From Bacteroidales bacterium (GTDB taxonomy: Bacteria > Bacteroidota > Bacteroidia > Bacteroidales > UBA3824): DNA of 64,000 bases. The stretch lies in assembly GCA_017412115.1 (NCBI GenBank), contig JAFPYR010000040.1:29586-93585 (forward strand). The letters are read 5' to 3'. Position 1 is the stretch's first letter. Every line of letters begins with the position of its first letter. The notes beneath the pieces were generated by a model that had not been told where the DNA came from, did not search any database, and saw only the letters and a program-made list of their open reading frames with translations. Both the position numbers and the translations under genes were made by a program. Of this stretch, positions 34,040 to 42,397 are shown in pieces.

Positions 34040-35413
34040 TTAATCCTTTTCGTACAACTTTGGCTGACGGATTGTGTTGCGGACTGTAATCTCCTTTTCT
34101 AAACTTTTTGTTTCTCCGTTTAAAAAAACAATATCAAGTTTTACCTTATAAGTTCCGTCTTTTTGATATGTATGCTTAGGATTTTTATCGTTAGAAATTG
34201 TTCCGTCACCGAAATCCCACTTTAAACTCTTATAGTTGTATCCTCGGTAGTAAAAATTAGTTCCTATACACCCTTCTGTTTGGTATAGAAAATTAGGAGA
34301 CATGCGCAGAAAACGCGGAAATATTGATATTCCATTAAACTTTTTGGGAACTTCCAGCGCATTAAAATGAAAAATAGGATTCTCTGAATCACAATTTTCT
34401 ATTTTAGAAATATATCTGTTATCCTCTCCGCAAAGTAAATAAATATTACCGTTTGAAGATAACTTCATATCTGCAATAGCAATATCATTCCAATTTGCAG
34501 GTATTTCCTTTTCATATATTTTTTTGCACAAAATTTTCCCTTCTAATAGTTCAGAAGCATTATAACGAAAAACAGATATTTTGTTTATCCCGTTTTCTTT
34601 CGTTTTGAGGGCTGTAAACAAATATTTTCCTGAAGGAGAAAACTCAAAAACATTACACTTTACATCAATAGGTAATTCAATATAATCGCTTAAAATGCCG
34701 GAGATATTATCAAACCCGTAACTTACAATTTTACGATTTTGGAGTATAAAAATTCTATCAAATTCCGGTGATATGCTCAAAAACGTTGTCGGAGTAAAAA
34801 TATGATTTTCATTATAGGGTGATTCAACCTCTCTTATGATTTCACCGTCAGAAATTAAATAACTTGTAAAGAATTGTTTATTATTTTCTTGTGTAATGAA
34901 CCACAATTTATCGAACTCATTATTCGGCATAATGCAAAGAAAGTAGTGAGAATTTATACCATTCTTTTGGGTAATATTTTTGATTTTTTTTTCCTCAACG
35001 GAAATAATACCGTCTTTATATGTTACTATATTGTAACTTAAAATAAGTCTATTTCCATGAACGGTACTACTATTAAGGTCGGAATAAAAAATATAATAGC
35101 GGTTGTGATTTATAGGATCTAATGCAACAAATGAATTTGCCCTAAAATAATTATTTTCAGACTGAAAAATAATATTTCCGTCTTTATCATAAATTAATCC
35201 CGCCAATCCGTAAAAAATAATATTTCCGTCTTTGTCAGAAACTGAATATCTCCCAAAATTCCCAATAACAGACGGTATATTAATTTGATGAAATTTTTCA
35301 TTCTCCGAATCAAATATTAAATTGTTGTTCCCTATCGTCCAATTATTAAATTCCTTTTGGGCATAAGAACAAATAGATAACAACAATAAGACTATAGAAA
35401 ACAACAATTTCAT
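34040..35413 (-). CDS. Secreted beta-propeller-like protein with C-terminal PKD domain
   Basis: A 457-residue protein with a signal peptide (residues 1-18, ending SYA). The N-terminal ~340 residues show blade-like beta repeats of the kind found in Bacteroidota T9SS/gliding-associated proteins: NNWTIGNNNLIFDSEN, KDGNIIFYGLAGLIYDKDGNIIF, NHNRYYIFYSD, FEFSPSGKYLFTA. The PKD domain is at about residues 365-450 (LKWDFGDGTISNDKNPKHTYQKDGTYKVKLDI). No classical T9SS C-terminal signal is visible. It follows the FISUMP lipoprotein by 8 bases, forming module A. Confidence 0.82.
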   Translation of the reverse strand: MKLLFSIVLLLLSICSYAQKEFNNWTIGNNNLIFDSENEKFHQINIPSVIGNFGRYSVSDKDGNIIFYGLAGLIYDKDGNIIFQSENNYFRANSFVALDPINHNRYYIFYSDLNSSTVHGNRLILSYNIVTYKDGIISVEEKKIKNITQKNGINSHYFLCIMPNNEFDKLWFITQENNKQFFTSYLISDGEIIREVESPYNENHIFTPTTFLSISPEFDRIFILQNRKIVSYGFDNISGILSDYIELPIDVKCNVFEFSPSGKYLFTALKTKENGINKISVFRYNASELLEGKILCKKIYEKEIPANWNDIAIADMKLSSNGNIYLLCGEDNRYISKIENCDSENPIFHFNALEVPKKFNGISIFPRFLRMSPNFLYQTEGCIGTNFYYRGYNYKSLKWDFGDGTISNDKNPKHTYQKDGTYKVKLDIVFLNGETKSLEKEITVRNTIRQPKLYEKD

Positions 35414-35421
35414 ATTAAGTT

Positions 35422-36396
35422 CTATTTTACACGTTTATATATAGGGTCAAAAACATAACGAACAGAAAAACCATAACTTTTGGAATAACTGCCGAAATAT
35501 GCTCTGTAATCATATATTTCTTCAGTATCAAACCATACATATCTCCGCTGGATTATGAAAGGAGAATTGCCGGTTTTGTTTGTCTTACCTGCAGTCCAAA
35601 AAGTTCCTCTATTATTTAAATCCGCATAAATACCGTTTATATAATAATCCGATGGTTTTTCTGAATATGCAGTATTCCTCCAACCACCCAATGTATGATA
35701 TGTAGATTCATCATCTCCGTTGCCGTCTTCAATACCGGCAATGAAGGCATCATAGAAAAAATCATCTGATATTTCTCTATTATACGTTAAATCATACGCT
35801 CTTTCATCAACATAATTAGGAAATTCACCCGTAATTTCAAGAATGTCTAAAAAATCTCGAAGTTCCGGTAATCTTCCGGAAACAGAAAATTTTTTACCGG
35901 GATATACCTCCGTTATAGAATCTGATTTATACATAGGAACTCTCATTTTTATTTTGCTGCTAAGTTTATCGGCTGTTTCCCAATTATATAATCTGCCATA
36001 AACGGGTACGTTTTTTTCATCATCAGCAAACACCCAGCAACCGTCATTAGATTTTATACTCAAATTTTCCAACATTATATAGAAAAAACCTTTAGATGCT
36101 TTTCTATTAACTTTCATAACCAAATACTTAATAGATTTGTCATTAACATAATACGCCGTATCGGTTTCTATGAAATCAGATAAATCAAAATCATACCCTT
36201 TAGACAGCTTCTTGTTCTGATTTTTACGAATGTAAAAATTCCATTCCATACGTTTCCCGTTAATTGTCAAAACGGAATCCGTTGATTGCTCAATAACCGG
36301 TTGAAATACAGTTTCAGACTCTTTTTCGCAAGAGTAAAGCGTGAAAGCGGCGAACATAATTATTGCGGCTTTCAAAAGCATAAAATACTTTTTCAT
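35422..36396 (-). CDS. FISUMP-domain lipoprotein (module A)
   Basis: A 324-residue protein with a lipoprotein signal (MFAAFTLYSCEKES, Cys at about residue 23). The C-terminal ~190 residues match the Fibrobacter succinogenes major paralogous domain: VPVYGRLYNWETA, SVSGRLPELRDFLDIL, YHTLGGWRNTAYS, NNRGTFWTAGKTNKTG and YGFSVRYVFD. FISUMP proteins are surface lipoproteins of uncertain function. It is cotranscribed with the propeller-PKD protein, and a diverged copy of this pair lies directly downstream. No exact -7 box precedes it. Confidence 0.82.
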   Translation of the reverse strand: MKKYFMLLKAAIIMFAAFTLYSCEKESETVFQPVIEQSTDSVLTINGKRMEWNFYIRKNQNKKLSKGYDFDLSDFIETDTAYYVNDKSIKYLVMKVNRKASKGFFYIMLENLSIKSNDGCWVFADDEKNVPVYGRLYNWETADKLSSKIKMRVPMYKSDSITEVYPGKKFSVSGRLPELRDFLDILEITGEFPNYVDERAYDLTYNREISDDFFYDAFIAGIEDGNGDDESTYHTLGGWRNTAYSEKPSDYYINGIYADLNNRGTFWTAGKTNKTGNSPFIIQRRYVWFDTEEIYDYRAYFGSYSKSYGFSVRYVFDPIYKRVK

Positions 36397-36505
36397 ATTA
36401 GTTATTTTGTAAAAATAATTCCGCTGTAAATATAATATGAAAAAAAATACAAAACAATAACCCTTTCGGGTAGTTTTTTTAGTAAAAATTCAGAGTTTTT
36501 ATGTC

Positions 36506-37042
36506 TTAAAAAACTACATTGCTCATTTTTTCGTCGTGGGATTCCATCGGAAGAACTTCTAAAAACTGAAACGGAAAACAAATTCCGATTTTTTTTGTGT
36601 GAGGAATCTTTTTTAAAAACTTGTCGTAATAGCCTTTCCCCCGTCCTAAACGGTTAAAATCCTTGTCAAAAGCCATTCCCGGAATTATTGCAAGGTCTAT
36701 TTTATAATAATCCTCCTCAAAAAAATCCGCTCCCGACGGCTCTAAAATGTTAAACGCCCCTTTCTTTAAAGAATTTTCATCTTCGTAAACTTTTAATACC
36801 ATATTTTCTCCAGTAACTTTAGGTAGTAAAATAGTTTTGCCTAAAAGTTTTCCTTTTATAATAAGTTCTCTAACATCTATTTCATCTGGTAGGGGATAAT
36901 ATAAAAGAACATATTTTGAATTTTTCCAATCCTTTGAGTTCAAAACTTTTAAAACCGCAATTCTTGAAAATTCATTTAATTGATTAAAAGAATATTGCTT
37001 TTTCAAAAGTCTTATTTTCTTTCTTAATTCATTTTTGTCCAT
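36506..37042 (-). CDS. 5-formyltetrahydrofolate cyclo-ligase
   Basis: A 178-residue enzyme converting 5-formyl-THF to 5,10-methenyl-THF with ATP. The start chosen is ATG 37042, which overlaps the end of the upstream small gene by 14 bases, rather than the in-frame start at 37078. Motifs are VLLYYPLPDEIDVRELI, TILLPKVTG, and the nucleotide-binding DLAIIPGMAFDKDFNRLGRGKGYYDKFL block, then KIGICFPFQ. It is translationally coupled to the FeoB-associated protein, although the functions look unrelated. Confidence 0.92.
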   Translation of the reverse strand: MDKNELRKKIRLLKKQYSFNQLNEFSRIAVLKVLNSKDWKNSKYVLLYYPLPDEIDVRELIIKGKLLGKTILLPKVTGENMVLKVYEDENSLKKGAFNILEPSGADFFEEDYYKIDLAIIPGMAFDKDFNRLGRGKGYYDKFLKKIPHTKKIGICFPFQFLEVLPMESHDEKMSNVVF

Positions 37043-37187
37043 TTGCTTTTTTGTGTTTGTTTTTGCAATATTTTTCAAAACCGCAGCCGCAGTCAGCAGA
37101 GCCTTTTTTTAGGGTTTTAACAATACGGATTATAACCGTAGCAATTGCAAATCCTAAAATTATGTATGTAATAACCTCTTGTGTCAT
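37029..37187 (-). CDS. FeoB-associated Cys-rich membrane protein (52 residues)
   Basis: A short gene: 52 residues from ATG 37187. A single membrane helix (VITYIILGFAIATVIIRIV) is followed by a basic stretch and a small Cys cluster (DCGCGFEKYC), ending in a Lys-rich tail. This matches the FeoB-associated Cys-rich membrane protein family, which sits next to FeoB in many bacteria and is thought to assist ferrous iron uptake or to hold iron. It lies 86 bases downstream of feoB on the same strand, separated by a strong hairpin, and its stop overlaps the 5-FCL start. Confidence 0.82.
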   Translation of the reverse strand: MTQEVITYIILGFAIATVIIRIVKTLKKGSADCGCGFEKYCKNKHKKANGQK

Positions 37188-37223
37188 TTTTTTTACATTT
37201 TGTTGTATAATGGTCTGTAATAT

Positions 37224-37262
37224 GGATAAAATTGTTCTGAACCTTTCAGAGAAATTTTATCC
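37224..37262 (-). other. Stem-loop between feoB and the FeoB-associated gene
   Basis: A 10-bp stem (37224-37233 with 37253-37262), a 2x2 internal loop, a 6-bp stem (37236-37241 with 37245-37250) and a CCT loop. There is no T-run behind it on either strand, so it is more likely an RNA-processing or stability element, or a weak attenuator, than a standard terminator. Confidence 0.7.
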
Positions 37263-37273
37263 GAAGTAAAAAA

Positions 37274-39673
37274 TTATAAAAGTTTGCCGATTTGGTTGAT
37301 TAGAAACGCTAACAACCAAGCCGTTGCAATACTATAAACAATTGATATTATTGCCCAACGTTTTTGCCCCGCCTCTTTTATCATAGCCGTAGCCGTGGCA
37401 ACGCACGGAAAATATATCAAAATGAAAATCATAAAGCCGTATGCCGAATACGGAGTCAGCGGTGTTGAACTTTTATCGCTGATAAGTCTTTGCGATAAGG
37501 ATTCGGTGTTTTCGCTTTCAGAGTGATAAAGCACGCCCATTGTTGAAACAACGATTTCTTTGGCGGCTACACCCGTAAAAATCGAAATGCCTAATTTCCA
37601 ATCAAAACCTAACGGCTCCAAAACAGGCTCTATAAATTTGCCTATTTTACCGATATAACTATTCTCTTGACGCTGAGCCTCGTCCATGTCTTCGTTTACG
37701 GGAAAATATCCTAACGCCCAGATAATTATAGAGGCTATTAAAATAATTCCACCCATCTTTTTAAGGTATTGAGCCGCTTTTTCCCACATGTGTTTGAGCA
37801 CGCTGCGAAGGGTAGGTATTCTGTAAGGCGGCAATTCCATAACAAAAGGTGCGTCTTGACTTTTAAACGTAGTTTTACGCAAAACTATTGCCGTTAATGC
37901 CGCCATTAATATACCGAAGGCATAAATACTTGATGTTATAAGTGCTTGATGTGTCGAAAAAAATGCCGCTGTCATCACGGTATAAACGGGAAGCCTTGCA
38001 GAGCAGCTCATATACGGACTTATCATCATTGTTAAAAGTCTGTCGCTGCGGTTTTCAAGTGTGCGGGTTGCCATAACGCCGGGTACATTGCAGCCGAAAC
38101 CCATTATTAAAGGTATAAACGATTTTCCGTGTAATCCTATGGCGTGCATTATTTTGTCCATATTAAAAGCGACCCTTGCCATATAGCCCGAATCTTCCAT
38201 CAACGAGATAAACATAAACAATATCACGATGTTAGGCAAAAATACTATTACGCCGCCTACGCCGCCGATAATGCCGTCTACGATTAAATCTTTGAGCATA
38301 CCGTCGTCCATACAGCCTTTTATCAAATCACCTATCATTTCAACAAGGCTTTCTATCCATTGCATAGGATAATCGCCTAATATAAAAGTGGTTTCAAACA
38401 TTAAGAAAATCACTGCTAAAAAGACGGGAAAACCGTAAATTTTATGTGTTACGATATAATCTATTTTGTCGGTGAGCTTTCTTGTGTTAGTATGACCTTT
38501 TTTGAGGGTTTCTTTCAACGCTCCGTCTATGAATCCGTATCTTGTATCGGCTATAATAGTTTCAGTATCAGAGTTATAAATCTCTTCAAGCTGTTCGATT
38601 TCCCAAGATGCCTGTTCCAAAATACAGGAAGGGTTGTCGGTGTGTGTAACGTTTTTTTCGGGGTGTTTGTGTTCACCGCTGATAGTATTTTCAAGAACGA
38701 ACTTTTCAATTTCGGCATCCTTTTCGAGGAGTTTTAGAGCCATGAATCTTGAGGGTATGATATTGAGAACGGCATTGTCGTTATGGAGATAGATTTTATC
38801 CTGAATTTTTTTGATAGAGGATTCTATTTCTTGACCGTAATTAATATGTATATGTCTGTAAGTTAAGGATTTATCTTCAAATATTTTTATGATAGAATCG
38901 AAAAGCATACCAAAACCTTTACCTTTGTTGCTCACAACGGGTATAAAAGGTATGCCTAACATTCTGCCTAAGGATTGATAATCCAATTCATCGCCTCTTG
39001 CTTGTAATTCGTCGTACATATTGAGGGCGGCAACTATTTTGACGTCCATGTCAATAAGTTGCGTTGTAAGGTACATATTTCTTTCGATGTTTGAGGCGTC
39101 AATCATATTGATGACAATATCCGGTGTTTGTTCGGTGATGAATTTTCTGACATAGATTTCTTCAGCCGAATAAGCGGTAAGGGAGTATGTCCCGGGCAGG
39201 TCAGTTATATTAAAGGTGTAATCCTTGTATTTGAAAGTTGCGGTTTTGGCATCTACTGTAACGCCGCTGTAATTTCCGACGCGTTCTTTACTTCCTGAGG
39301 CATAATTATAAAAAGTGGTCTTTCCGCAATTAGGGTTTCCCACGAGGGCTACGTTTATGACATTACCGTGGTCGCGGATTTCGTTTTTGATTAATTCTTC
39401 GAGTGTAAGGCTTTGATTAGGGCTTTCCAATGCCGCCATGTTGATGTGCTCCATCGTAACGACTTCAATCATTTTGGCTTCGCTTCTTCTAAGAGATACG
39501 CGGTAGCCCATGATTTCGTATTCGATAGGGTCGTTAAGCGGTGCTTGTTTAATTACATGAATGCGTTTACCTTTTACGAACCCCATTTCCATTATCCTTT
39601 TGCGGAAAGTTCCGCGCCCCGTTATTTTTGTTATTACGGCGTCTCCGTTGATAGCAACTTCGCTCAGATTCAT
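37274..39673 (-). CDS. feoB: Ferrous iron transporter, FeoA-FeoB fusion
   Basis: A 799-residue inner-membrane transporter for Fe(II). Residues 1-73 are a FeoA (SH3-like) domain, including RIMEMGFVKGKRI and YEIMGYRVSLRRSEA. The cytosolic G-domain starts near residue 105: G1 GNPNCGKTT, G2 region SGVTVDAK, G3 DLPGTYSL, G4 AALNMYD. The membrane part includes the FeoB gate motifs FIPLIMGFGCNVPGVMATRTLENRSDRLLT and GVAAKEIVVSTMGVLY. Fusion of FeoA to FeoB is usual in Bacteroidota. A promoter box is at 39699-39706; a Cys-rich accessory gene follows downstream. Confidence 0.96.
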   Translation of the reverse strand: MNLSEVAINGDAVITKITGRGTFRKRIMEMGFVKGKRIHVIKQAPLNDPIEYEIMGYRVSLRRSEAKMIEVVTMEHINMAALESPNQSLTLEELIKNEIRDHGNVINVALVGNPNCGKTTFYNYASGSKERVGNYSGVTVDAKTATFKYKDYTFNITDLPGTYSLTAYSAEEIYVRKFITEQTPDIVINMIDASNIERNMYLTTQLIDMDVKIVAALNMYDELQARGDELDYQSLGRMLGIPFIPVVSNKGKGFGMLFDSIIKIFEDKSLTYRHIHINYGQEIESSIKKIQDKIYLHNDNAVLNIIPSRFMALKLLEKDAEIEKFVLENTISGEHKHPEKNVTHTDNPSCILEQASWEIEQLEEIYNSDTETIIADTRYGFIDGALKETLKKGHTNTRKLTDKIDYIVTHKIYGFPVFLAVIFLMFETTFILGDYPMQWIESLVEMIGDLIKGCMDDGMLKDLIVDGIIGGVGGVIVFLPNIVILFMFISLMEDSGYMARVAFNMDKIMHAIGLHGKSFIPLIMGFGCNVPGVMATRTLENRSDRLLTMMISPYMSCSARLPVYTVMTAAFFSTHQALITSSIYAFGILMAALTAIVLRKTTFKSQDAPFVMELPPYRIPTLRSVLKHMWEKAAQYLKKMGGIILIASIIIWALGYFPVNEDMDEAQRQENSYIGKIGKFIEPVLEPLGFDWKLGISIFTGVAAKEIVVSTMGVLYHSESENTESLSQRLISDKSSTPLTPYSAYGFMIFILIYFPCVATATAMIKEAGQKRWAIISIVYSIATAWLLAFLINQIGKLL

Positions 39674-39698
39674 TTTGTATAAATAAATATAAATTGTG

Positions 39699-39706
39699 CA
39701 AAATTA
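39699..39706 (-). promoter_or_regulatory. -7 box TAATTTTG upstream of feoB
   Basis: Exact TAnnTTTG on the minus strand, 25 bases before the feoB start. No obvious Fur-type palindrome was recognised here. Confidence 0.5.
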
Positions 39707-39761
39707 AACCTTGAAAAATTATTTTGCAATACCTAAAATTAGGTATTTTTTCTTAAAAAAA

Positions 39762-40943
39762 TTATTCTTCCAAGATATTATAATTTTCTACATCTCTTAA
39801 TCTTCTTTCTATTGCGCGGCTTCTGACCCCTGCTGAATCTATTACGTTGGCAGCCTCTGAAAGTTTTTTACGTGTTTTGTCAAGAATATCGCCGAAATTA
39901 GTAAATTCAGTTTTTACTTGTGATAATAATTTCCATACCTCGCTGCTGCGTTTTTCGATTGCTAATGTTCTAAAACCCATTTGTAAACTTGAAAGGAACG
40001 CTGCTAAATTAGCCGGTCCTGTTACGGTGATTTTGTATTCCCGTCTGAGAGCTTCAAAAAGCCCTGTCCTGCGCAGGATTTCGGCGTATAGGCCTTCTGT
40101 TGGAACGAACATAATGGCAAAATCCGTTGTTGCGGGCGGAATGATATATTTTTCGCAAATCTCTTTAGCAAAACCGCGGACGGAATTTTCAAAAAGGCGT
40201 CCTTCGTGTTCGATGTTTTCGTTTTTGTCGTAAGCCTCAAGAAGTCTTTGATAGTTTTCGATTGGAAATTTACTGTCAATAGGCAGTAATACGGGTTTAC
40301 CGTTAGGGTCGGGGCCGGGGAGTTTAACGGCAAACTCTACACGTTTTTGCGAACCCTCTTCCACACAAGCGTTTATGATATATTGTTCGGGGCTTAAAAT
40401 CTGTTCTAAGATGTTTCCTAATTCTACCTCGCCCATGTTTCCTCTGGTTTTAACATTGGAGAGTACTTTTTTTAAGTCGCCTACGCCTTGAGCCAAGCCG
40501 TGCATTTCTCCTAATCCTTTAGAGACTTGTTCCAATCTTTCGTTAATCATTTTGAAAGATTTATCGAACCTGGTTTCTATGGTTTCTTTGAGTTTATTGT
40601 CCACAATGTTTTGAATTTCAGAGAGTTTTAAGCGGGTTTCCTCACTGATTTCTTTCAGACGGGTTGAAAAAAGTTGGAGTTGAATCTTTTGCGATTGTGC
40701 CAAAGCATCAACATTACGCCCGATGGTCTCGCTCATTAACTTGAATTGTGCGCCGTTTTCTATTCTTGCTTGAGATTCTTTGTTTTCCATGTAGCGGTGT
40801 AATCTTTCCATTTCTTCTCTTAATGTGTCTTCCAATTCAGCCGTATCCCGTCTTAACTCGTTGAAATCGCGTTTGAAACTTATTGCAAAAAGCAAAACAC
40901 CGATGACTATTATTATTAAAATTATAAGTGTAGCAATTTCCAT
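39762..40943 (-). CDS. rmuC: DNA recombination protein RmuC
   Basis: A 393-residue RmuC-family protein. It has an N-terminal membrane anchor (residues 3-22), a long coiled coil (about 25-150), and the conserved nuclease-like core with GNMGEVELGNILEQIL, PVLLPIDSKFPIENYQRLLEAY, then FVPTEGLYAEILRR and GPANLAAFLSSLQMGFRTLAIE. RmuC limits rearrangements between short inverted repeats in E. coli. It starts 13 bases downstream of the MBL hydrolase and shares its transcript. Confidence 0.94.
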   Translation of the reverse strand: MEIATLIILIIIVIGVLLFAISFKRDFNELRRDTAELEDTLREEMERLHRYMENKESQARIENGAQFKLMSETIGRNVDALAQSQKIQLQLFSTRLKEISEETRLKLSEIQNIVDNKLKETIETRFDKSFKMINERLEQVSKGLGEMHGLAQGVGDLKKVLSNVKTRGNMGEVELGNILEQILSPEQYIINACVEEGSQKRVEFAVKLPGPDPNGKPVLLPIDSKFPIENYQRLLEAYDKNENIEHEGRLFENSVRGFAKEICEKYIIPPATTDFAIMFVPTEGLYAEILRRTGLFEALRREYKITVTGPANLAAFLSSLQMGFRTLAIEKRSSEVWKLLSQVKTEFTNFGDILDKTRKKLSEAANVIDSAGVRSRAIERRLRDVENYNILEE

Positions 40944-40956
40944 TTTTTATAGAATG

Positions 40957-41718
40957 TTAGATTTCTAATTTAAGACCGTCGTATGCTAAGGTAACGTTCT
41001 TAGGTAAAGCGTTTTGTACCTCGTCGTAAGGTCCGAGTGTATGACCGATATGTGTTAAAAAAGCGTGTTTTGGTTTTACTCTTTCTATTAAAGCCAAGGC
41101 TTGAGAGAGGGTAAAATGTGAGGGGTGAGGTTCTTTTCTTAACGCATTGACAACAAGATATTCTGTGCCTAAAATTTTTTTTACGGATTCTTCGGGAATA
41201 TAACTTGCATCGGTTATGTAAGTGAATTTTCCGAATCTGAAGGCCGTTACTTCAAGTTTAGCGTGCATTATTTTAATAGGTGTGATACGTGTTCCTAAAA
41301 CTTCAAAATCTTTGTCGGAGATTTCATGGAGTTCTATATCAGGGACGCCCGGATAGCGGTTTTCGCCGAAACAATATGCAAAATCTTTCCTTATTTGATT
41401 GCAAACGCTGTTTGAGGCGTAAATAGGAATAAATTCTTTTTGTTGATAACAAAAAGGGCGTATATCGTCCAAGCCGGAGAGGTGATCGCGGTGGATATGT
41501 GTTATAAATATAGCGTCAATTCTTTCAACGCCGTTGTTAAGACATTCTATTCTGAAATCCGGTCCGGTGTCGATAATAAAGTTTTTGTTGTCCGTTTCAA
41601 TAAAAACGGAACTTCTAAAACGTTTGTCTTTGGGATTATCAGAAAGGCAAACCCTGCATTTGCAACCGATTATCGGAACTCCCATCGAAGTTCCCGTACC
41701 GAGAAACGTAATCTTCAT
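40957..41718 (-). CDS. MBL-fold metallo-hydrolase (PhnP-like)
   Basis: A 253-residue metallo-beta-lactamase-fold hydrolase. It has FLGTGTSMGVPIIGCKCRVC at the N-terminus, the metal motif THIHRDHLSGLDD (HxHxDH), the Asp/His ligands in YITDAS and AFLTHIGHT, and an NALRKEPHPSHFTL segment. The Cys pair near the N-terminus and overall layout resemble PhnP-type cyclic phosphodiesterases, a group widespread outside phosphonate operons. The substrate is unknown. It is followed by rmuC and divergent from a membrane protein, with opposed -7 boxes in the gap. Confidence 0.88.
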   Translation of the reverse strand: MKITFLGTGTSMGVPIIGCKCRVCLSDNPKDKRFRSSVFIETDNKNFIIDTGPDFRIECLNNGVERIDAIFITHIHRDHLSGLDDIRPFCYQQKEFIPIYASNSVCNQIRKDFAYCFGENRYPGVPDIELHEISDKDFEVLGTRITPIKIMHAKLEVTAFRFGKFTYITDASYIPEESVKKILGTEYLVVNALRKEPHPSHFTLSQALALIERVKPKHAFLTHIGHTLGPYDEVQNALPKNVTLAYDGLKLEI

Positions 41719-41736
41719 GACTGAAATTTTTTTTTA

Positions 41737-41744
41737 CAAAATTA
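41737..41744 (-). promoter_or_regulatory. -7 box TAATTTTG for the MBL hydrolase-rmuC operon
   Basis: Exact TAnnTTTG on the minus strand, 18 bases before the start codon at 41718. Confidence 0.5.
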
Positions 41745-41765
41745 AAAAAATTAAATATATTTTTA

Positions 41766-41773
41766 TAATTTTG
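41766..41773 (+). promoter_or_regulatory. -7 box TAATTTTG for the gene at 41804
   Basis: Exact TAnnTTTG on the plus strand, 30 bases before the ATG, back to back with the divergent MBL hydrolase promoter. Confidence 0.5.
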
Positions 41774-41803
41774 GATTAAAATTTGATTTGATTTTTTTAG
41801 ATT

Positions 41804-42292
41804 ATGACATTAACTGACGAAATAAAAGAAAACATTTCGGCGAATTCCGAAAGGGTTAACGCCAAGGATTTTAAGTTTTTTAACATAACCTTTCTCAGCT
41901 CCTTAGCAAGGGCATCTCAAAATCAGGAATGTGATTGTCCGAGGTGCAAAAATAATTTGCAGGAGATTTTAAGGTTGTCTAAGGAGTATCCTGAATATAT
42001 TTCAGGAGGCTCTGAGAAGAAAAGAGAACTTGAAAATTTGACCGACAGCATTACAAAACACCTTGAAAACCAGCACGGTTACTCAAAAAAAGACTGGTTT
42101 AAGCCGCTTTATACTCTTTTCGGTATGATTTTGGGGCTGATTATAGCTTTTGCCGTGATTTTTTTTATGGATTCACCGACCGACAAAAATAAGATGTATT
42201 TCTTGTTAATTGTTTGTGTTTCAATGTTTTTGGGTTATGTCGTGGGATCAGTGAAAGATTCTCAAAAAATAAAAAATATGAAAATTCTATAA
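41804..42292 (+). CDS. Hypothetical protein with Cys cluster and two C-terminal membrane helices
   Basis: A 162-residue protein I do not recognise. The N-terminal part is soluble, with a Cys-rich motif ECDCPRCKNNL (about residues 43-53) that could bind a metal, followed by a charged helical region. Two membrane helices lie at about residues 105-122 and 131-148 (PLYTLFGMILGLIIAFAVIFF and FLLIVCVSMFLGYVVG). It is monocistronic with its own -7 box. Confidence 0.6.
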   Translation: MTLTDEIKENISANSERVNAKDFKFFNITFLSSLARASQNQECDCPRCKNNLQEILRLSKEYPEYISGGSEKKRELENLTDSITKHLENQHGYSKKDWFKPLYTLFGMILGLIIAFAVIFFMDSPTDKNKMYFLLIVCVSMFLGYVVGSVKDSQKIKNMKIL

Positions 42293-42320
42293 TTTTTTTT
42301 TAGGTAAGCAAAAAAAATTA

Positions 42321-42328
42321 TACCTTTG
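42321..42328 (+). promoter_or_regulatory. -7 box TACCTTTG upstream of the TPR lipoprotein
   Basis: Exact TAnnTTTG match. It gives a leader of about 65 bases before the ATG at 42398, longer than usual here. Confidence 0.55.
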
Positions 42329-42397
42329 CACATAAATTTTATAGAAAACATTTTAATATTGCAAAAATAAATATAGACAAATTATAGTAAATTAATT

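Noticed and set aside
37051..37269. Plus-strand frame of 72 residues over the feoB-5-FCL gap
   Set aside because: It is the shadow of the minus-strand FeoB-associated gene and of the hairpin; the minus-strand product has a recognisable helix and Cys cluster.
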